In this document: piece by piece, positions 47,703-56,147 of the stretch
Position numbering within the stretch: position 1 is the first letter of the stretch
How the letters are laid out: every line of letters begins with the position of its first letter
Source of the DNA: JAWKXU01 sp964468045
Lineage (GTDB): Bacteria; Pseudomonadota; Alphaproteobacteria; Sphingomonadales; Sphingomonadaceae
Reading direction: 5' to 3'
DNA length: 64,000 nucleotides
Assembly (NCBI GenBank): GCA_964468045.1
Contig: CAYXTO010000008.1
Coordinates: 97,969 to 161,968, forward strand
Program-made: the position numbers and the translations under genes
Notes under the pieces: generated by a model
Databases searched by the model: none
The model's input: the letters and a program-made list of their open reading frames with translations, nothing else
What the model was told of the DNA's origin: nothing

Positions 47703-48782
47703 TCAGGCGGGCTGGCGCGCGCCGATTCGCGGCGTGATCTCCTGGGCGAGGCGCTGCATCGATTCTTCCCAGGGCGTGGGATTGTCGATGTAATCGTAGC
47801 TGTAGATCATCAGCGTGCCGAACGGGCCGCCCAGTTCGTCGCACCATTGCTCGATCTTTTCCCGCACCGTCTCGGGCGAGCCGACGATCCACATGTGATC
47901 GGCCAGGAAATCGCCATCGACATCCGCCTTGGTCTTGCCGGTCCTTTCCAGCAGGCCCTCGAAGATCCCGAAGGCATGATAGACGGGCAGCAGATATTCG
48001 CGCCAGGCCCGGCCCATCCCGCCTTCGATCGCCAGCTTGCGCGCTTCGGCATCGGTATCGGCCACGAACACGTCGCGCACCACGCGATGGACGGAACGGT
48101 CCGCCTTGTGGCCGTGCTTGGCCGCCGTCTCGGCATAGATGTTGAAATGATCTATCAGCCCGGCATTGCCGGAATAGACCGATGCCGGAATCCAGCCACG
48201 CTCGGCCGCGAAGCGGATCGACGGGGAATTGGGGCTCAGCCCCGTCATCGCCATCGGCATGGTGCCGCCCCAGGGGCGCTGGTCGCGCAGCGGGTGCTGG
48301 GGGTCGTTATCCGCGAGGCCGGCTTTCCAGTACGCGCCGTCGTGCTGGAATGGCTTGCCCGCCCACACCTTCTCCATGATCTCCAGCGCTTCGAACATCA
48401 TCTTGTGATTCTCGCCGAGGTTGGTCAGCCCTCGCATCGCGGCATCGGTGGGATAGGCCCCCGCCGCCACCCCGAGCTGGTAGCGGCCCTGCAGGATATG
48501 GCTCAGCCATGCGGTCTGCACGGCCAGCGTGGCCGGATGATGATAGGGCAGCAAATGCGCGAGCGGCCCCAGCTTGATGCGGCTGGTTTCGCGGACCAGC
48601 GCGGAAATCACCAGCTCCGGGTTCGGAATGGCTTCCCAATTGAGGGTGGCGTGCTCGCCCACCCAATATTCCTCGAACCCGGCCCTTTCCGCCGCGATCC
48701 CCTGCTGGATCGCCCAGTCGAACACCTGCGCCGGTGTCCGCTCCGGACCAAGGAACGGTGTCTGAAACATACCCATCTTCAT
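47703..48782 (-). CDS. LLM-class flavin-dependent oxidoreductase
   Basis: A 359-residue luciferase-like monooxygenase. It begins MKMGMFQTPFLGPERTPAQV and contains EEYWVGEHATLNWEAIPNPE, SRIKLGPLAHLLPYHHPATL and the active-site-type segment GRYQLGVAAGAYPTDAAMRG. The large C-terminal region (MWIVGSPETVREKIEQWCDE) is typical of two-component flavin monooxygenases such as limonene- or alkane-type enzymes. A flavin reductase partner is not visible here. The substrate is unknown. Confidence 0.92.
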   Translation of the reverse strand: MKMGMFQTPFLGPERTPAQVFDWAIQQGIAAERAGFEEYWVGEHATLNWEAIPNPELVISALVRETSRIKLGPLAHLLPYHHPATLAVQTAWLSHILQGRYQLGVAAGAYPTDAAMRGLTNLGENHKMMFEALEIMEKVWAGKPFQHDGAYWKAGLADNDPQHPLRDQRPWGGTMPMAMTGLSPNSPSIRFAAERGWIPASVYSGNAGLIDHFNIYAETAAKHGHKADRSVHRVVRDVFVADTDAEARKLAIEGGMGRAWREYLLPVYHAFGIFEGLLERTGKTKADVDGDFLADHMWIVGSPETVREKIEQWCDELGGPFGTLMIYSYDYIDNPTPWEESMQRLAQEITPRIGARQPA

Positions 48783-48973
48783 AGCGAATCTCCCGTGCCG
48801 CCCTGCGTGGCCGCGATCGCACCATGCGACGCGGCGATGCCCGCGGCGATCCAGGCACGCTGGACGGGGCGGGAATGGCAGGTGCCGGGACGGGCTTTAT
48901 TCCGCCGGGAAGCGGGGTTCGTTGATGCAGGTCAAAAGCTGTCCATATGGTAAGGTATTCTGGCGCGCCGAAG

Positions 48974-50023
48974 CTAGTCGAAGGTGACCACCGCGCGCCC
49001 GCGCAATTGCCCGGCCCGCAATTTGGCGAAGCCCGCTTCGAGATCGTCGAAGGCGAAGCGCTCCAGATCGATGATCAGCTTGCCTTGCGCCGCCAGGTTG
49101 CAGACTTCGCCCAGGTCGGCGCGGGTGCTGCCCAGCGAGACCGCGAATTCGCAGGTGGTCGCCATGCTGCCCCATCCGACATGGAGCGAGCCGCCCTCCA
49201 TGCCGACCAGCACGATCCGTCCGTGCGGGCGGGAGATGGCAGAGGCAAGCGCCAGCGTGGCATCGGTGCCGACGATGTCGATGATCGCATCGGCTCCGCG
49301 CCCGCCGGTCAGGTCCATGATGGTTTCGGCTGTCCGCTCGTCGGAAGCAATGCAGTGATCGGCGCCATAGCGCTTGCCGTCCTCCAGCCGTCCCGGCGTG
49401 CGATCGACCCCGAACACGGTGGCAGGCGACAGCAGCTTGAGGAACTGGACGGCATAGGCGCCGAGGCCGCCCAGCCCGATCACCACGGCGACGGTGCCGG
49501 GATAGAGCCGGTCCAGCACGGTCTTGACCGCGTGATAGGAGGTGACCCCCGCATCGGTCAGCGGCGCGACCTGCACCGGGTCGAGCGCGCCCAGCGCCAC
49601 CAGCTCATGGCGCGGCACCACCAGGAACTCGGCCAGGCCGCCGTCGAAACCCACGCCGCGGGTCATGCCGATCGCGCCGCGCGCGAAGGTGCGGCAGCTC
49701 TGCTCGTGCCCGTGGTGGCAGAAATCGCAATAGCCGCAACTGCGCATGTGATGCACCACCACGCGATCGCCCGGCTTCAGGTCGGTCACGCCATCGCCCA
49801 CCATCTCGACGATGCCGGCGTTTTCATGGCCGAGCGTGAAGCCCGCCGGCAGCACATCGGCATAGGGCGGCACGCCGGGCCGGGAATCCATGATATCGAG
49901 ATCGGAGCGGCACAGCCCCGCGCCGCGCATCCGGATCAGCACTTCCCCGGCGGCCGGGGAAGGCACCGGCACGTCCACGAATTCGGCCGGATGGCCCCAT
50001 TCGACGATTCGATAGGCTTTCAT
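48974..50023 (-). CDS. Zinc-containing alcohol dehydrogenase
   Basis: A 349-residue medium-chain dehydrogenase. The catalytic zinc site is in RGAGLCRSDLDIMDSRPG and GHENAGIVEMVGDGVTDLKP. The structural zinc loop is CGYCDFCHHGHEQSC with all four Cys. The NAD(P) fold is AVVIGLGGLGAYAVQFLKLL, followed by FGVDRTPGRLEDGK, whose Asp suggests NAD over NADP. It is the first gene of the leftward catabolic group, 190 bases ahead of the LLM gene. Confidence 0.93.
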   Translation of the reverse strand: MKAYRIVEWGHPAEFVDVPVPSPAAGEVLIRMRGAGLCRSDLDIMDSRPGVPPYADVLPAGFTLGHENAGIVEMVGDGVTDLKPGDRVVVHHMRSCGYCDFCHHGHEQSCRTFARGAIGMTRGVGFDGGLAEFLVVPRHELVALGALDPVQVAPLTDAGVTSYHAVKTVLDRLYPGTVAVVIGLGGLGAYAVQFLKLLSPATVFGVDRTPGRLEDGKRYGADHCIASDERTAETIMDLTGGRGADAIIDIVGTDATLALASAISRPHGRIVLVGMEGGSLHVGWGSMATTCEFAVSLGSTRADLGEVCNLAAQGKLIIDLERFAFDDLEAGFAKLRAGQLRGRAVVTFD

Positions 50024-50190
50024 CTGCGCGCTCCTCCCGGTTCAGGCGCTCTGCCTATGCGGCAGCCGAGGGCCGCCGCCAAGACCAAATGGTCAAACCG
50101 ATGCCGCGGGCGGAAGGGGGGCGGGGATCAGCCGGGGGCGGCGCACGAGCCGGGTTGGATGGGGGTTTGGCCCGTGCGCCGCTGGCCGCG

Positions 50191-50361
50191 TCAACCGGCG
50201 TGGAGAGCCTGTCGCCGGAGCGCGGCTATCCTGTCCCGCAGGCGAAGCCGGATCCGCTTGAGCTGCTTCACGTCCTCCTGCCGGTGCGCCGCCTTGCAAT
50301 TGTCGATCATGCGGTCGAGCCGCCGGTGGCGCCCGAGGAGTTGTTCGAGATAATTCTGCAT
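50191..50361 (-). CDS. Small coiled-coil protein, DUF465/SlyX-like
   Basis: A 56-residue protein from ATG 50361, with a strong GAGGAGG ribosome-binding site just before it. The whole chain is a charged amphipathic helix (LLGRHRRLDRMIDNCK, QLKRIRLRLRDRIAAL), as in the DUF465 (YdcH) family of unknown function. It is divergent from the LysR-type gene and shares the promoter region that holds the OxyR-like site at 50440. Confidence 0.8.
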   Translation of the reverse strand: MQNYLEQLLGRHRRLDRMIDNCKAAHRQEDVKQLKRIRLRLRDRIAALRRQALHAG

Positions 50362-50439
50362 ACCGGCCTCCTCGCTGATGCAGCGGCAGGATAAGACTCA
50401 TCGTCCGAGTGATCCAATTGAAAACAGTCCGGCAATTCG

Positions 50440-50454
50440 ATAGATGGAAACTAT
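50440..50454. promoter_or_regulatory. OxyR-type operator, site 1
   Basis: ATAGATGGAAACTAT matches the OxyR half-operator consensus ATAGntnnnanCTAT at every fixed position. It is flanked by CG on both sides, giving CGATAG-N7-CTATCG, and lies 20 bases before the regulator's start at 50474, which suggests autoregulation. A poor second half-site (ATTG...) can be imagined upstream. Confidence 0.7.
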
Positions 50455-50473
50455 CGTGAACCGGGAGGTCGGA

Positions 50474-51385
50474 ATGCCCAGCCTGCGTCAGTTTGAATAT
50501 CTGGTAGCGCTCGCGGACACCAAACATTTCGGGCGCGCGGCCGGCTCGGTCAATGTGTCCCAGCCCACCCTCAGCCAGCAGTTGAAGAGCCTTGAGGTGC
50601 GTCTGGGTGTCGTTCTGGTCGAGCGCGGGGAAAGTCCGGTCCAGCTTACCCCGGTCGGGCGAGAGATCGCCTCGCGCGCGCGGCGCGTACTGATGCAGGT
50701 GGACGATATCCGCGCGCTCGCGCGGCGGAGCGTGTCCGGCCTGGCCGGGACGATCCGCTTCGGGGTTACTCCTACGCTGGGGCCCTATCTGATCCCCGCG
50801 GTGATCGCCCAGCTCCACCGCGCCTATCCCGACATGCGCCTCTATATCCGCGAAGGCATTCCCGACGACCAGATCGCCGAGCTGCGGCGCGGGGCGCTGG
50901 ACATGATGCTGATCCCCCTGCCGGTGGGCGGCTCCGATCTCCATGTCGAACCCCTGTTCCGCGAGCCGCTCCACCTCGTGGCCGCTTCGGACGATCCGCT
51001 TTGCGCCAAGCCGCTGCTGCGCCGTGGCGATCTTGCCGGACGGCAGGTGCTCAGCCTCGATCCGCGCCATCATTTCCACAGCCAGGCCGAGGAAATCTGC
51101 GGCGAGCTCAACGCGGAGCTGCTGCGCGACTATGAAGGCACCAGCCTCGACAGCCTGCGCCAGATGGCGGGATCGGGCCTGGGCCTTGCGATCCTGCCCG
51201 AGCTCTATCTTCGCTCCGAAGCGGGCGGCGAAGACATGGTGCGCCGCCTCGCCATCGCCGACTGGTCGGCAACCCGCTCGATCGCGGCGATCTGGCGCGA
51301 AGGCGTGGCCTATTCCGACAGCTATCGGCTGGTCGCGGAGGCGATCGCACAGGAAGCGCGAGCAATCATGCAGAAGGCGCTGTAG
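50474..51385 (+). CDS. OxyR-like LysR-family regulator, His in place of the peroxidatic Cys
   Basis: A 303-residue LysR-type regulator. ATG 50474 has GGGAGG at the right distance; the in-frame ATG at 50444 lies inside the operator and is not used. The winged helix (LRQFEYLVALADTKHFGRAA, NVSQPTLSQQLKSLEVRLGV, QLTPVGREI) is OxyR-like. The effector domain aligns with OxyR: LSLDPRHHFHSQAEEIC against E. coli LMLEDGHCLRDQAMGFC. The resolving Cys is kept (Cys209), but the peroxidatic Cys199 position is His200. Peroxide sensing by disulfide formation is therefore unlikely in the usual form. Near-perfect OxyR sites before it and before the next gene support an OxyR-like regulon. Confidence 0.88.
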   Translation: MPSLRQFEYLVALADTKHFGRAAGSVNVSQPTLSQQLKSLEVRLGVVLVERGESPVQLTPVGREIASRARRVLMQVDDIRALARRSVSGLAGTIRFGVTPTLGPYLIPAVIAQLHRAYPDMRLYIREGIPDDQIAELRRGALDMMLIPLPVGGSDLHVEPLFREPLHLVAASDDPLCAKPLLRRGDLAGRQVLSLDPRHHFHSQAEEICGELNAELLRDYEGTSLDSLRQMAGSGLGLAILPELYLRSEAGGEDMVRRLAIADWSATRSIAAIWREGVAYSDSYRLVAEAIAQEARAIMQKAL

Positions 51386-51391
51386 CCTGCC

Positions 51392-51406
51392 ATAGATAAA
51401 AACTAT
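51392..51406. promoter_or_regulatory. OxyR-type operator, site 2
   Basis: ATAGATAAAAACTAT, differing from site 1 in only two bases, matches the OxyR consensus at all fixed positions. It is 7 bases past the regulator's stop and about 100 bases before the yccA-like start, in the promoter position for that gene. Confidence 0.7.
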
Positions 51407-51508
51407 TGAAACAACCTGCCCCTTTCTATCAGGCCTTTCTTCTCCGTTAATCCGGAAAGGAATAGATCCACGCGCATTCGCAGTGTTTTCGAAAAGGTGG
51501 TTCTTACG

Positions 51509-52237
51509 ATGGCCGATCAGGGTTGGAGCAACGTGCCGGGCGCGGGTGCCGCCAGGTACGCCGGGGTCGCGTTCGACGCCGGTCTTCGCCAGCATATGCT
51601 GGGCATCTATCGCAATATGGGCCTGGCCCTGCTGGTCAGCGCTGCCGTGGCGTGGATCGTCGCGTCCACTCCGGCGATCTACCAGCCGATCTTCGGCACT
51701 CCGCTCAAATGGGTGGCGATCTTCGCGCCGCTGGCCTTCGTGTTCTTCTTCAGCTTCCGCTTCGAGAGGATGACCCTGTCGGGCGCGCGCACCGCGCTGT
51801 TCGCATTCGCGGCGCTGATGGGTGTATCGCTGGCCAGCGTGCTGCTGGTGTTCACGGGCGCGAGCATCGCCACGACCTTCCTGGTGGCGGCGGTGACCTT
51901 CCTGTCGATGAGCCTGTGGGGCTATACCACCAGGGCCGATCTCACGCGCTTCGGCTCGTTCCTGTTCATGGGCCTGATCGGCGTGGTGCTGGCCAGCGTG
52001 ATCAATCTCTTCCTGCAGTCCGGCGTGCTGCAGCTGGTGGTGTCGATCATCGGCGTGGTGGTGTTCACCGGCCTGACCGCATGGGACACGCAGCGGGCCA
52101 AGGCGGATTACATCGCCCATGGCGCCAGCCAGCAGACCGAGAAGCTCGCGGTGATGAGCGCGCTGTCGCTCTACCTCAACTTCGTGAACCTGTTCCAACT
52201 GCTGCTGCACTTCACCGGGGTCCAGCGCGAGGGCTGA
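51509..52237 (+). CDS. Bax-inhibitor-1/YccA family membrane protein
   Basis: A 242-residue membrane protein with about seven helices. ATG 51509 is chosen; GTG 51497 would add four residues. Family wording includes NMGLALLVSAAVAWIVASTP, ARTALFAFAALMGVSLASVL, LWGYTTRADLTRFGSFLFMG and the C-terminal VMSALSLYLNFVNLFQLLLH with the conserved Asp pair region FTGLTAWDTQRAK. BI-1 proteins release Ca2+ or inhibit FtsH (YccA). An OxyR-type site 103-117 bases upstream suggests induction by oxidative stress. Confidence 0.93.
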   Translation: MADQGWSNVPGAGAARYAGVAFDAGLRQHMLGIYRNMGLALLVSAAVAWIVASTPAIYQPIFGTPLKWVAIFAPLAFVFFFSFRFERMTLSGARTALFAFAALMGVSLASVLLVFTGASIATTFLVAAVTFLSMSLWGYTTRADLTRFGSFLFMGLIGVVLASVINLFLQSGVLQLVVSIIGVVVFTGLTAWDTQRAKADYIAHGASQQTEKLAVMSALSLYLNFVNLFQLLLHFTGVQREG

Positions 52238-52305
52238 CTTTTCGACTGACGGGCTGAACCGGGCCGTCGCGGCGCAGGTCGCGGCCGCCCCTTCCGGCTT
52301 GCCCG

Positions 52306-53445
52306 CTATCGCATGGACCGGAAGGCCTTGCGCAGCTCGTCCACGAACAGTTCCGGCTGTTCGAAGGCCGCGAAATGGCCGCCCTTGTCCAGTTCGTTCC
52401 AGTAGATGAGATTATGCATGCAGCGCTCCGCCCAGCTTCTCGGCGCGGCGTAGACGTCCTTGGGAAAGACGCTGCAGGCGGTGGGGATGTGCAATTCGGC
52501 GGCGCCGAAGCCGCCATGAAAACTCTCCCAATAGAGTCGCGCGGACGAGGTGCCGGTATTGGGCAGCCAGTACAGCATGATATTGTCCAGCATCTCGTCA
52601 TAGCTCAGCGCATTGAGCGGGTCGCCGCTGCAATCCGCCCAGCTCCAGAACTTCTCGTAGATCCACGCCGCCTGGCCCGCCGGGGAATCCGCCAGCCCAT
52701 AGCCCAGCGTCTGCGGGCGGCTGGCCTGCTGGTCGGAATAGCCGCCATCCCAGCGCGCGTAATAGGCCATCGCTTCCAGCATCGCGAGCTCGGCCGGGCT
52801 CGCATCGTCATAAGGCCCGTCGGGGAGGACGATCGGCATGTTGACATGGATCGCGGCCAGCCCTTCCGGTCGCTGCATGCCCATGGCCGTGGTGACCGCC
52901 GCGCCCCAGTCCCCGCCCTGCGCCACATAGCGGTCATAGCCGAGCCGGGTCATCAACGTGTGCCAGGCCCTGGCGATGCGCTGCACTTTCCAGCCCGTTT
53001 CCTTCGGCTTGCCCGAAAAACCGTAACCGGGCAGCGAAGGAATCACGAGATGGAACGCATCGGCCGGATTGCCGCCATGCGCCGCCGGGTCGCTGAGCGG
53101 CCCGATGCATTTCATGAACTCGATCACCGAGCCGGGCCAGCCATGGGTCAGGATCAGCGGCAGCGCATCGGGGTTGGGCGAGCGGACATGCAGGAAATGG
53201 ATATCCAGCCCGTCGATCTCGGTCAGGAACTGGGGATACCGGTTCAGCGCGGCCTCGCAGCGGCGCCAGTCATATCGGTTGCGCCAGTGATCGACCAGCT
53301 TGCGCGCTTCGGCCAGGGGAACGCCCTGGCTCCAGTCCTGCACCGTTTCGGCTTCCGGCCATCGCGTCAGGTCGAGCCGCCGGCGCAGATCCTCGAGCTG
53401 CTCCTCGGCGATATCGATGGTGAATGGTCTGATGGCATCCGACAT
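52306..53445 (-). CDS. Epoxide hydrolase, alpha/beta-hydrolase type with EHN domain
   Basis: Opens epoxides to diols. ATG 53445 gives 379 residues; an ATG at 53457 sits right behind a GAGAGGG but has too little spacing. The N-terminal EHN lid domain (IDIAEEQLEDLRRRLDLTRW) is followed by the oxyanion HGWPGS, the nucleophile Asp in QGGDWGAAVTT and the catalytic His in KGGHFAAFEQPELF. Two lid tyrosines are plausible (YDEMLDNIMLYW). It is convergent with the yccA-like gene (68 bases). Confidence 0.93.
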   Translation of the reverse strand: MSDAIRPFTIDIAEEQLEDLRRRLDLTRWPEAETVQDWSQGVPLAEARKLVDHWRNRYDWRRCEAALNRYPQFLTEIDGLDIHFLHVRSPNPDALPLILTHGWPGSVIEFMKCIGPLSDPAAHGGNPADAFHLVIPSLPGYGFSGKPKETGWKVQRIARAWHTLMTRLGYDRYVAQGGDWGAAVTTAMGMQRPEGLAAIHVNMPIVLPDGPYDDASPAELAMLEAMAYYARWDGGYSDQQASRPQTLGYGLADSPAGQAAWIYEKFWSWADCSGDPLNALSYDEMLDNIMLYWLPNTGTSSARLYWESFHGGFGAAELHIPTACSVFPKDVYAAPRSWAERCMHNLIYWNELDKGGHFAAFEQPELFVDELRKAFRSMR

Positions 53446-53591
53446 GGCTATTGGCATCCCTCTCTTGGACCGCGATGGATGGAAACCCCCGGCGGCCCGG
53501 TCCAGCTTCAACGATCAAGCACTAGCAACACAGGAGCGGGTATCGGTAAAAGGCTGATTTCAGCCCCGCTCGCCGAACCGCGCCGGCAGGC

Positions 53592-53909
53592 CTATCCGGG
53601 CTTGACGGTTTGCAGCACCTCGAACCCCTCGAAGCGCGGATGGCCCAGGTAAAGCGGCTTGTTGTCGCCCGCGTTGCGGTGCGCGGCGCGGAAGGCGTCC
53701 GAGCGGGTCCAGGCTTCGAAATCCTCGCGCGAGCGCCAGACGGTGTGGGACGAGAACAGCGTGTGGTCGTCCTGGGTCTCACCGCGCAGGAGATGGAATT
53801 CGACGAAGCCGGGCACGCCGTCGAGATGCGTATCGCGCGACAGCCATACCTGCGCGAAGGCGTCTTCCTCTCCCTTGATGACCTGAAAACGGTTCATGGC
53901 GATGAACAT
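53592..53909 (-). CDS. Heme-degrading-type ABM monooxygenase
   Basis: A 105-residue dimeric ferredoxin-fold (ABM) protein. Asn6, Trp67 and His77 stand exactly at the positions of the Asn-Trp-His catalytic triad of IsdG/HmoB heme oxygenases, and the segment MNRFQVIKGEEDAFAQVW plus PGFVEFHLLRGE is characteristic. AGGAGAAA precedes the ATG. It is 146 bases behind the epoxide hydrolase start on the same strand. A role in heme iron release is likely by motif, not proven. Confidence 0.88.
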   Translation of the reverse strand: MFIAMNRFQVIKGEEDAFAQVWLSRDTHLDGVPGFVEFHLLRGETQDDHTLFSSHTVWRSREDFEAWTRSDAFRAAHRNAGDNKPLYLGHPRFEGFEVLQTVKPG

Positions 53910-54183
53910 GCGGATTTCTCCTGATCAGCGATTCGTTGGCGTGGACTATAGCGGCCCGTATCGTGCCGCGCCCATAGGGCATCGCCGAAAGATTGGCGAT
54001 TGAACCGGACGGCATCGCGCGGGATGGTGCCCCAGGCAGGTTGACGCAGAACGCCGTTTTTGTGACTCGGCTTTCGCTTGCGGCACAAGCACTTGTGCCC
54101 GAATGCGTGTGACCTTCCACGCGTGGCCCGGCCGGACCGGCTGCGGAAAATGGAATGCGGGCGATGCGGGGCATGGCTGCGTG
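53910..54183. other. Intergenic stretch without a recognised gene
   Basis: About 270 bases between the heme-degrading gene and the broken zinc-ribbon gene. I see no convincing frame, repeat or hairpin. The overlapping short frames here (both strands) have compositions typical of non-coding high-GC sequence. Confidence 0.5.
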
Positions 54184-54409
54184 ATGCCAGATCGCGCGCG
54201 GGTAGGAAAACGGATTGGGGGCTCACGCGGAGACGGGACGGGCCGGGGCTGCGCGAAGGATCATCCGGCGCGACGTGCGCCCCGAGTTCCTTGGACCACG
54301 ACGCGCCCCTGCCTGCGATGCCGCAAGCCCTTCGAGCGAGGGCAACCACCATCGGCTATGCCTGCACTGCGCCAACAAAGCGGGGGAGACGAGCCCCTAT
54401 GCGGTCTGA
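54184..54409 (+). pseudogene. Frameshifted zinc-ribbon small protein
   Basis: Two frames join into a zinc-ribbon pattern typical of small alphaproteobacterial proteins. The first reads TRPCLRCRKPFE (Cys at 54310 and 54319). The second, one base later, reads SEGNHHRLCLHCANK (Cys at 54359 and 54368) and ends in TGA at 54409. The spacing C-x2-C ... C-x2-C is right only if one extra base near 54334 is removed. Either the gene is broken or the read carries an error. The start is unclear; ATG 54184 is in frame with the first half. Confidence 0.5.
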
Positions 54410-54414
54410 GCCAG

Positions 54415-55020
54415 CTACTTGGGTACGGACGTTATGCTTATACCTCGCCGTAGCGCCGCCGAATAAAGTGGAAGTTGGTCGGCCTTGTCGCGGAAAAGGT
54501 GCTCCAACAACACATAATCGACTGACTGCATCGCGTAGGCAGAAAGTGCTGTGATCCGCTCGGCATCATCTGCCGAAAGGCGCTTTACCGAGGTGTGCGT
54601 AAACTGGTTCAAGTAGATGAACCCGCCATATGGAAGAGCATCGGGTAGGGGCGGGAAGTACATTGCCCGGCTGACTCTTCGAGACGCGAGATTTCCCAAG
54701 AACGTGCTGAGATCAGTGTCAGAGTAGCCCGCCTCTGCGGCCATCTCGACTAGCGCTTCCAATCGCCTGACCGGGCAGACAAGAGCAAGGTCGTTCAGGA
54801 GCCTTTGGTTGTCCTGATCGAGGTCGCATTCGTGGGACAGGACCAACACCGGCCCCGCCCAAACGACGAACCTATCTTCGTCCGGCTGATAGGTAGGAAA
54901 CTCGACGTTTGAGAGGACAAGGCCCGCACCAAGGGCCAACCCCGCCGGAGGACCGTAAAAGGTCCCAGCGTCATCGCGGGCGGCCGCTGATACGATTGAG
55001 TGTGCCTGCGCTACGTCCAC
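54415..55020 (-). CDS. Uncharacterised protein with SHECD motif
   Basis: No named family. A 201-residue protein with GTG start 5 bases behind the preceding stop. The notable segment is VWAGPVLVLSHECDLDQDNQ: a hydrophobic strand ending Ser-His-Glu-Cys-Asp, a motif I associate with poorly described proteins of variable-region cassettes. Another conserved-looking stretch is PYGGFIYLNQFTHTSVKRLS. No membrane helix. GC here is visibly below the chromosome. Third gene of the TIGR04255 cassette. Confidence 0.7.
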   Translation of the reverse strand: MDVAQAHSIVSAAARDDAGTFYGPPAGLALGAGLVLSNVEFPTYQPDEDRFVVWAGPVLVLSHECDLDQDNQRLLNDLALVCPVRRLEALVEMAAEAGYSDTDLSTFLGNLASRRVSRAMYFPPLPDALPYGGFIYLNQFTHTSVKRLSADDAERITALSAYAMQSVDYVLLEHLFRDKADQLPLYSAALRRGISITSVPK

Positions 55021-55025
55021 TTGGC

Positions 55026-55265
55026 TTAAAGGGCGTAGCGCCGTTCAAAATCGCGCGACATGGACGAATAAATAATCGCCTCCAGTTGCGGTTCGACTTC
55101 CACCGGGATTGCGCTCAGCTGAATTGTGGGGGTTACAATTCGGAATACCTGAGCCGTATCCATGTGCGCGGAGTAGCCGTAAGGAGGGATAGCGCCACTC
55201 GCACCCGCAGATGCATAGGCGAGAGCAGATGCCGCAGAGATTACCAGCGCCGGTTCCATGCTCAC
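55026..55265 (-). CDS. Small uncharacterised protein
   Basis: 79 residues with GTG start overlapping the TIGR04255 stop (GTGA); ATG 55259 would cut two residues. The N-terminal half is Ala/Gly/Ser-rich, with a possible weak membrane-associating stretch (ALVISAASALAYASAGASGA). The rest is beta-like (RIVTPTIQLSAIPVEVEPQL) and ends MSRDFERRYAL. Its place between two cassette genes with overlapping ends suggests it belongs to the same system. Confidence 0.6.
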   Translation of the reverse strand: MSMEPALVISAASALAYASAGASGAIPPYGYSAHMDTAQVFRIVTPTIQLSAIPVEVEPQLEAIIYSSMSRDFERRYAL

Positions 55266-56002
55266 TCTTCCTTCAGTTTCTCGATCTGGGCTTCAGAGAA
55301 GAGGCCAAAGAAGGCCTCCTTCTCAGCAGTATGCGCACGTTCAACCCAATGTAGGACAGCTTTCGGTTCGGTCTTACCTAGCGCCCGAGGGGTGAAAATA
55401 TCTATATCAACGAACGCAGCGCACTCGTTGGGCAGATTTGGGCCATTTACGAAGCTCGGAGTGGCGAGCGATAGCGTCCCTTGGATCTCGGTATCGACTT
55501 TGAAGCGATGAGAAAAAACCATCTCGGAACTGGTCTGTTGACCACCGAGCTCCACAGAAAATTGCAAATCCGAGATACGGCCCACCCCGTGGTCTGGGGT
55601 AATTGCGTTGATGTACCGCAAGCCGAGACGGTCGATGCTAATGTCATTGACGGTTTCGAATAACATCTCAACGAGCAAGCGCAGCCGCTCTGACAGAGCA
55701 TCCCAGCCCGGATAGGGTGTCACAACGTGAAGAGAGATCACGTGCGGACCGATCTTGATTAGCTCCCCCGGAGCCGGGCTCGCCAATTGCAGAGTGGGCT
55801 GGAAGCGCAAATTGGGGTCAGAGTCACGGACCTCAACCGGGAAGCTCGCAATGGGCAGTCTGCTTACGCCATAATTCTCAAAAAGGGCGGAAGAGGCCAG
55901 GCGCCCAACCAACACCTCGCCGACCTGCCTGGTCTCGAAGCGTATTTCTAGCAGCGCTTCCATAATGGCATCGCGCGTCAGTTTTTTGGGTAGCTCGCCC
56001 AT
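55262..56002 (-). CDS. TIGR04255 family protein
   Basis: A 246-residue member of the sporadically distributed TIGR04255 family of unknown function. Family features are the opening LTRDAIMEALLEIRFE, the strand pair KIGPHVISLHVVTPYPGW, the central DRLGLRYINAITP and the C-terminal AFFGLFSEAQIEKLKEE. AAGGCGG precedes the ATG. It heads a three-gene leftward operon (with the 79- and 201-residue proteins), in a region of lower GC next to tRNA-Gly, pointing to horizontal acquisition. Confidence 0.85.
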   Translation of the reverse strand: MGELPKKLTRDAIMEALLEIRFETRQVGEVLVGRLASSALFENYGVSRLPIASFPVEVRDSDPNLRFQPTLQLASPAPGELIKIGPHVISLHVVTPYPGWDALSERLRLLVEMLFETVNDISIDRLGLRYINAITPDHGVGRISDLQFSVELGGQQTSSEMVFSHRFKVDTEIQGTLSLATPSFVNGPNLPNECAAFVDIDIFTPRALGKTEPKAVLHWVERAHTAEKEAFFGLFSEAQIEKLKEE

Positions 56003-56147
56003 GCACCGCCTTGAATCAGAGATTTCATCGTGAGTCTAGATTACTCCTAGACAATCCACGACGATAGAGGGGCGCTCATTGTCGAATTGGCGGGGATTGG
56101 CAACAGCCAAATACGTCTCATGCGCTGCCCCGGACGACCGAGCGCGA

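Noticed and set aside
50093..52210. 705-codon leftward frame across the OxyR-like and yccA-like genes
   Set aside because: Shadow of two recognised genes; only its small part at 50191-50361, in another frame, is real (DUF465-size protein).
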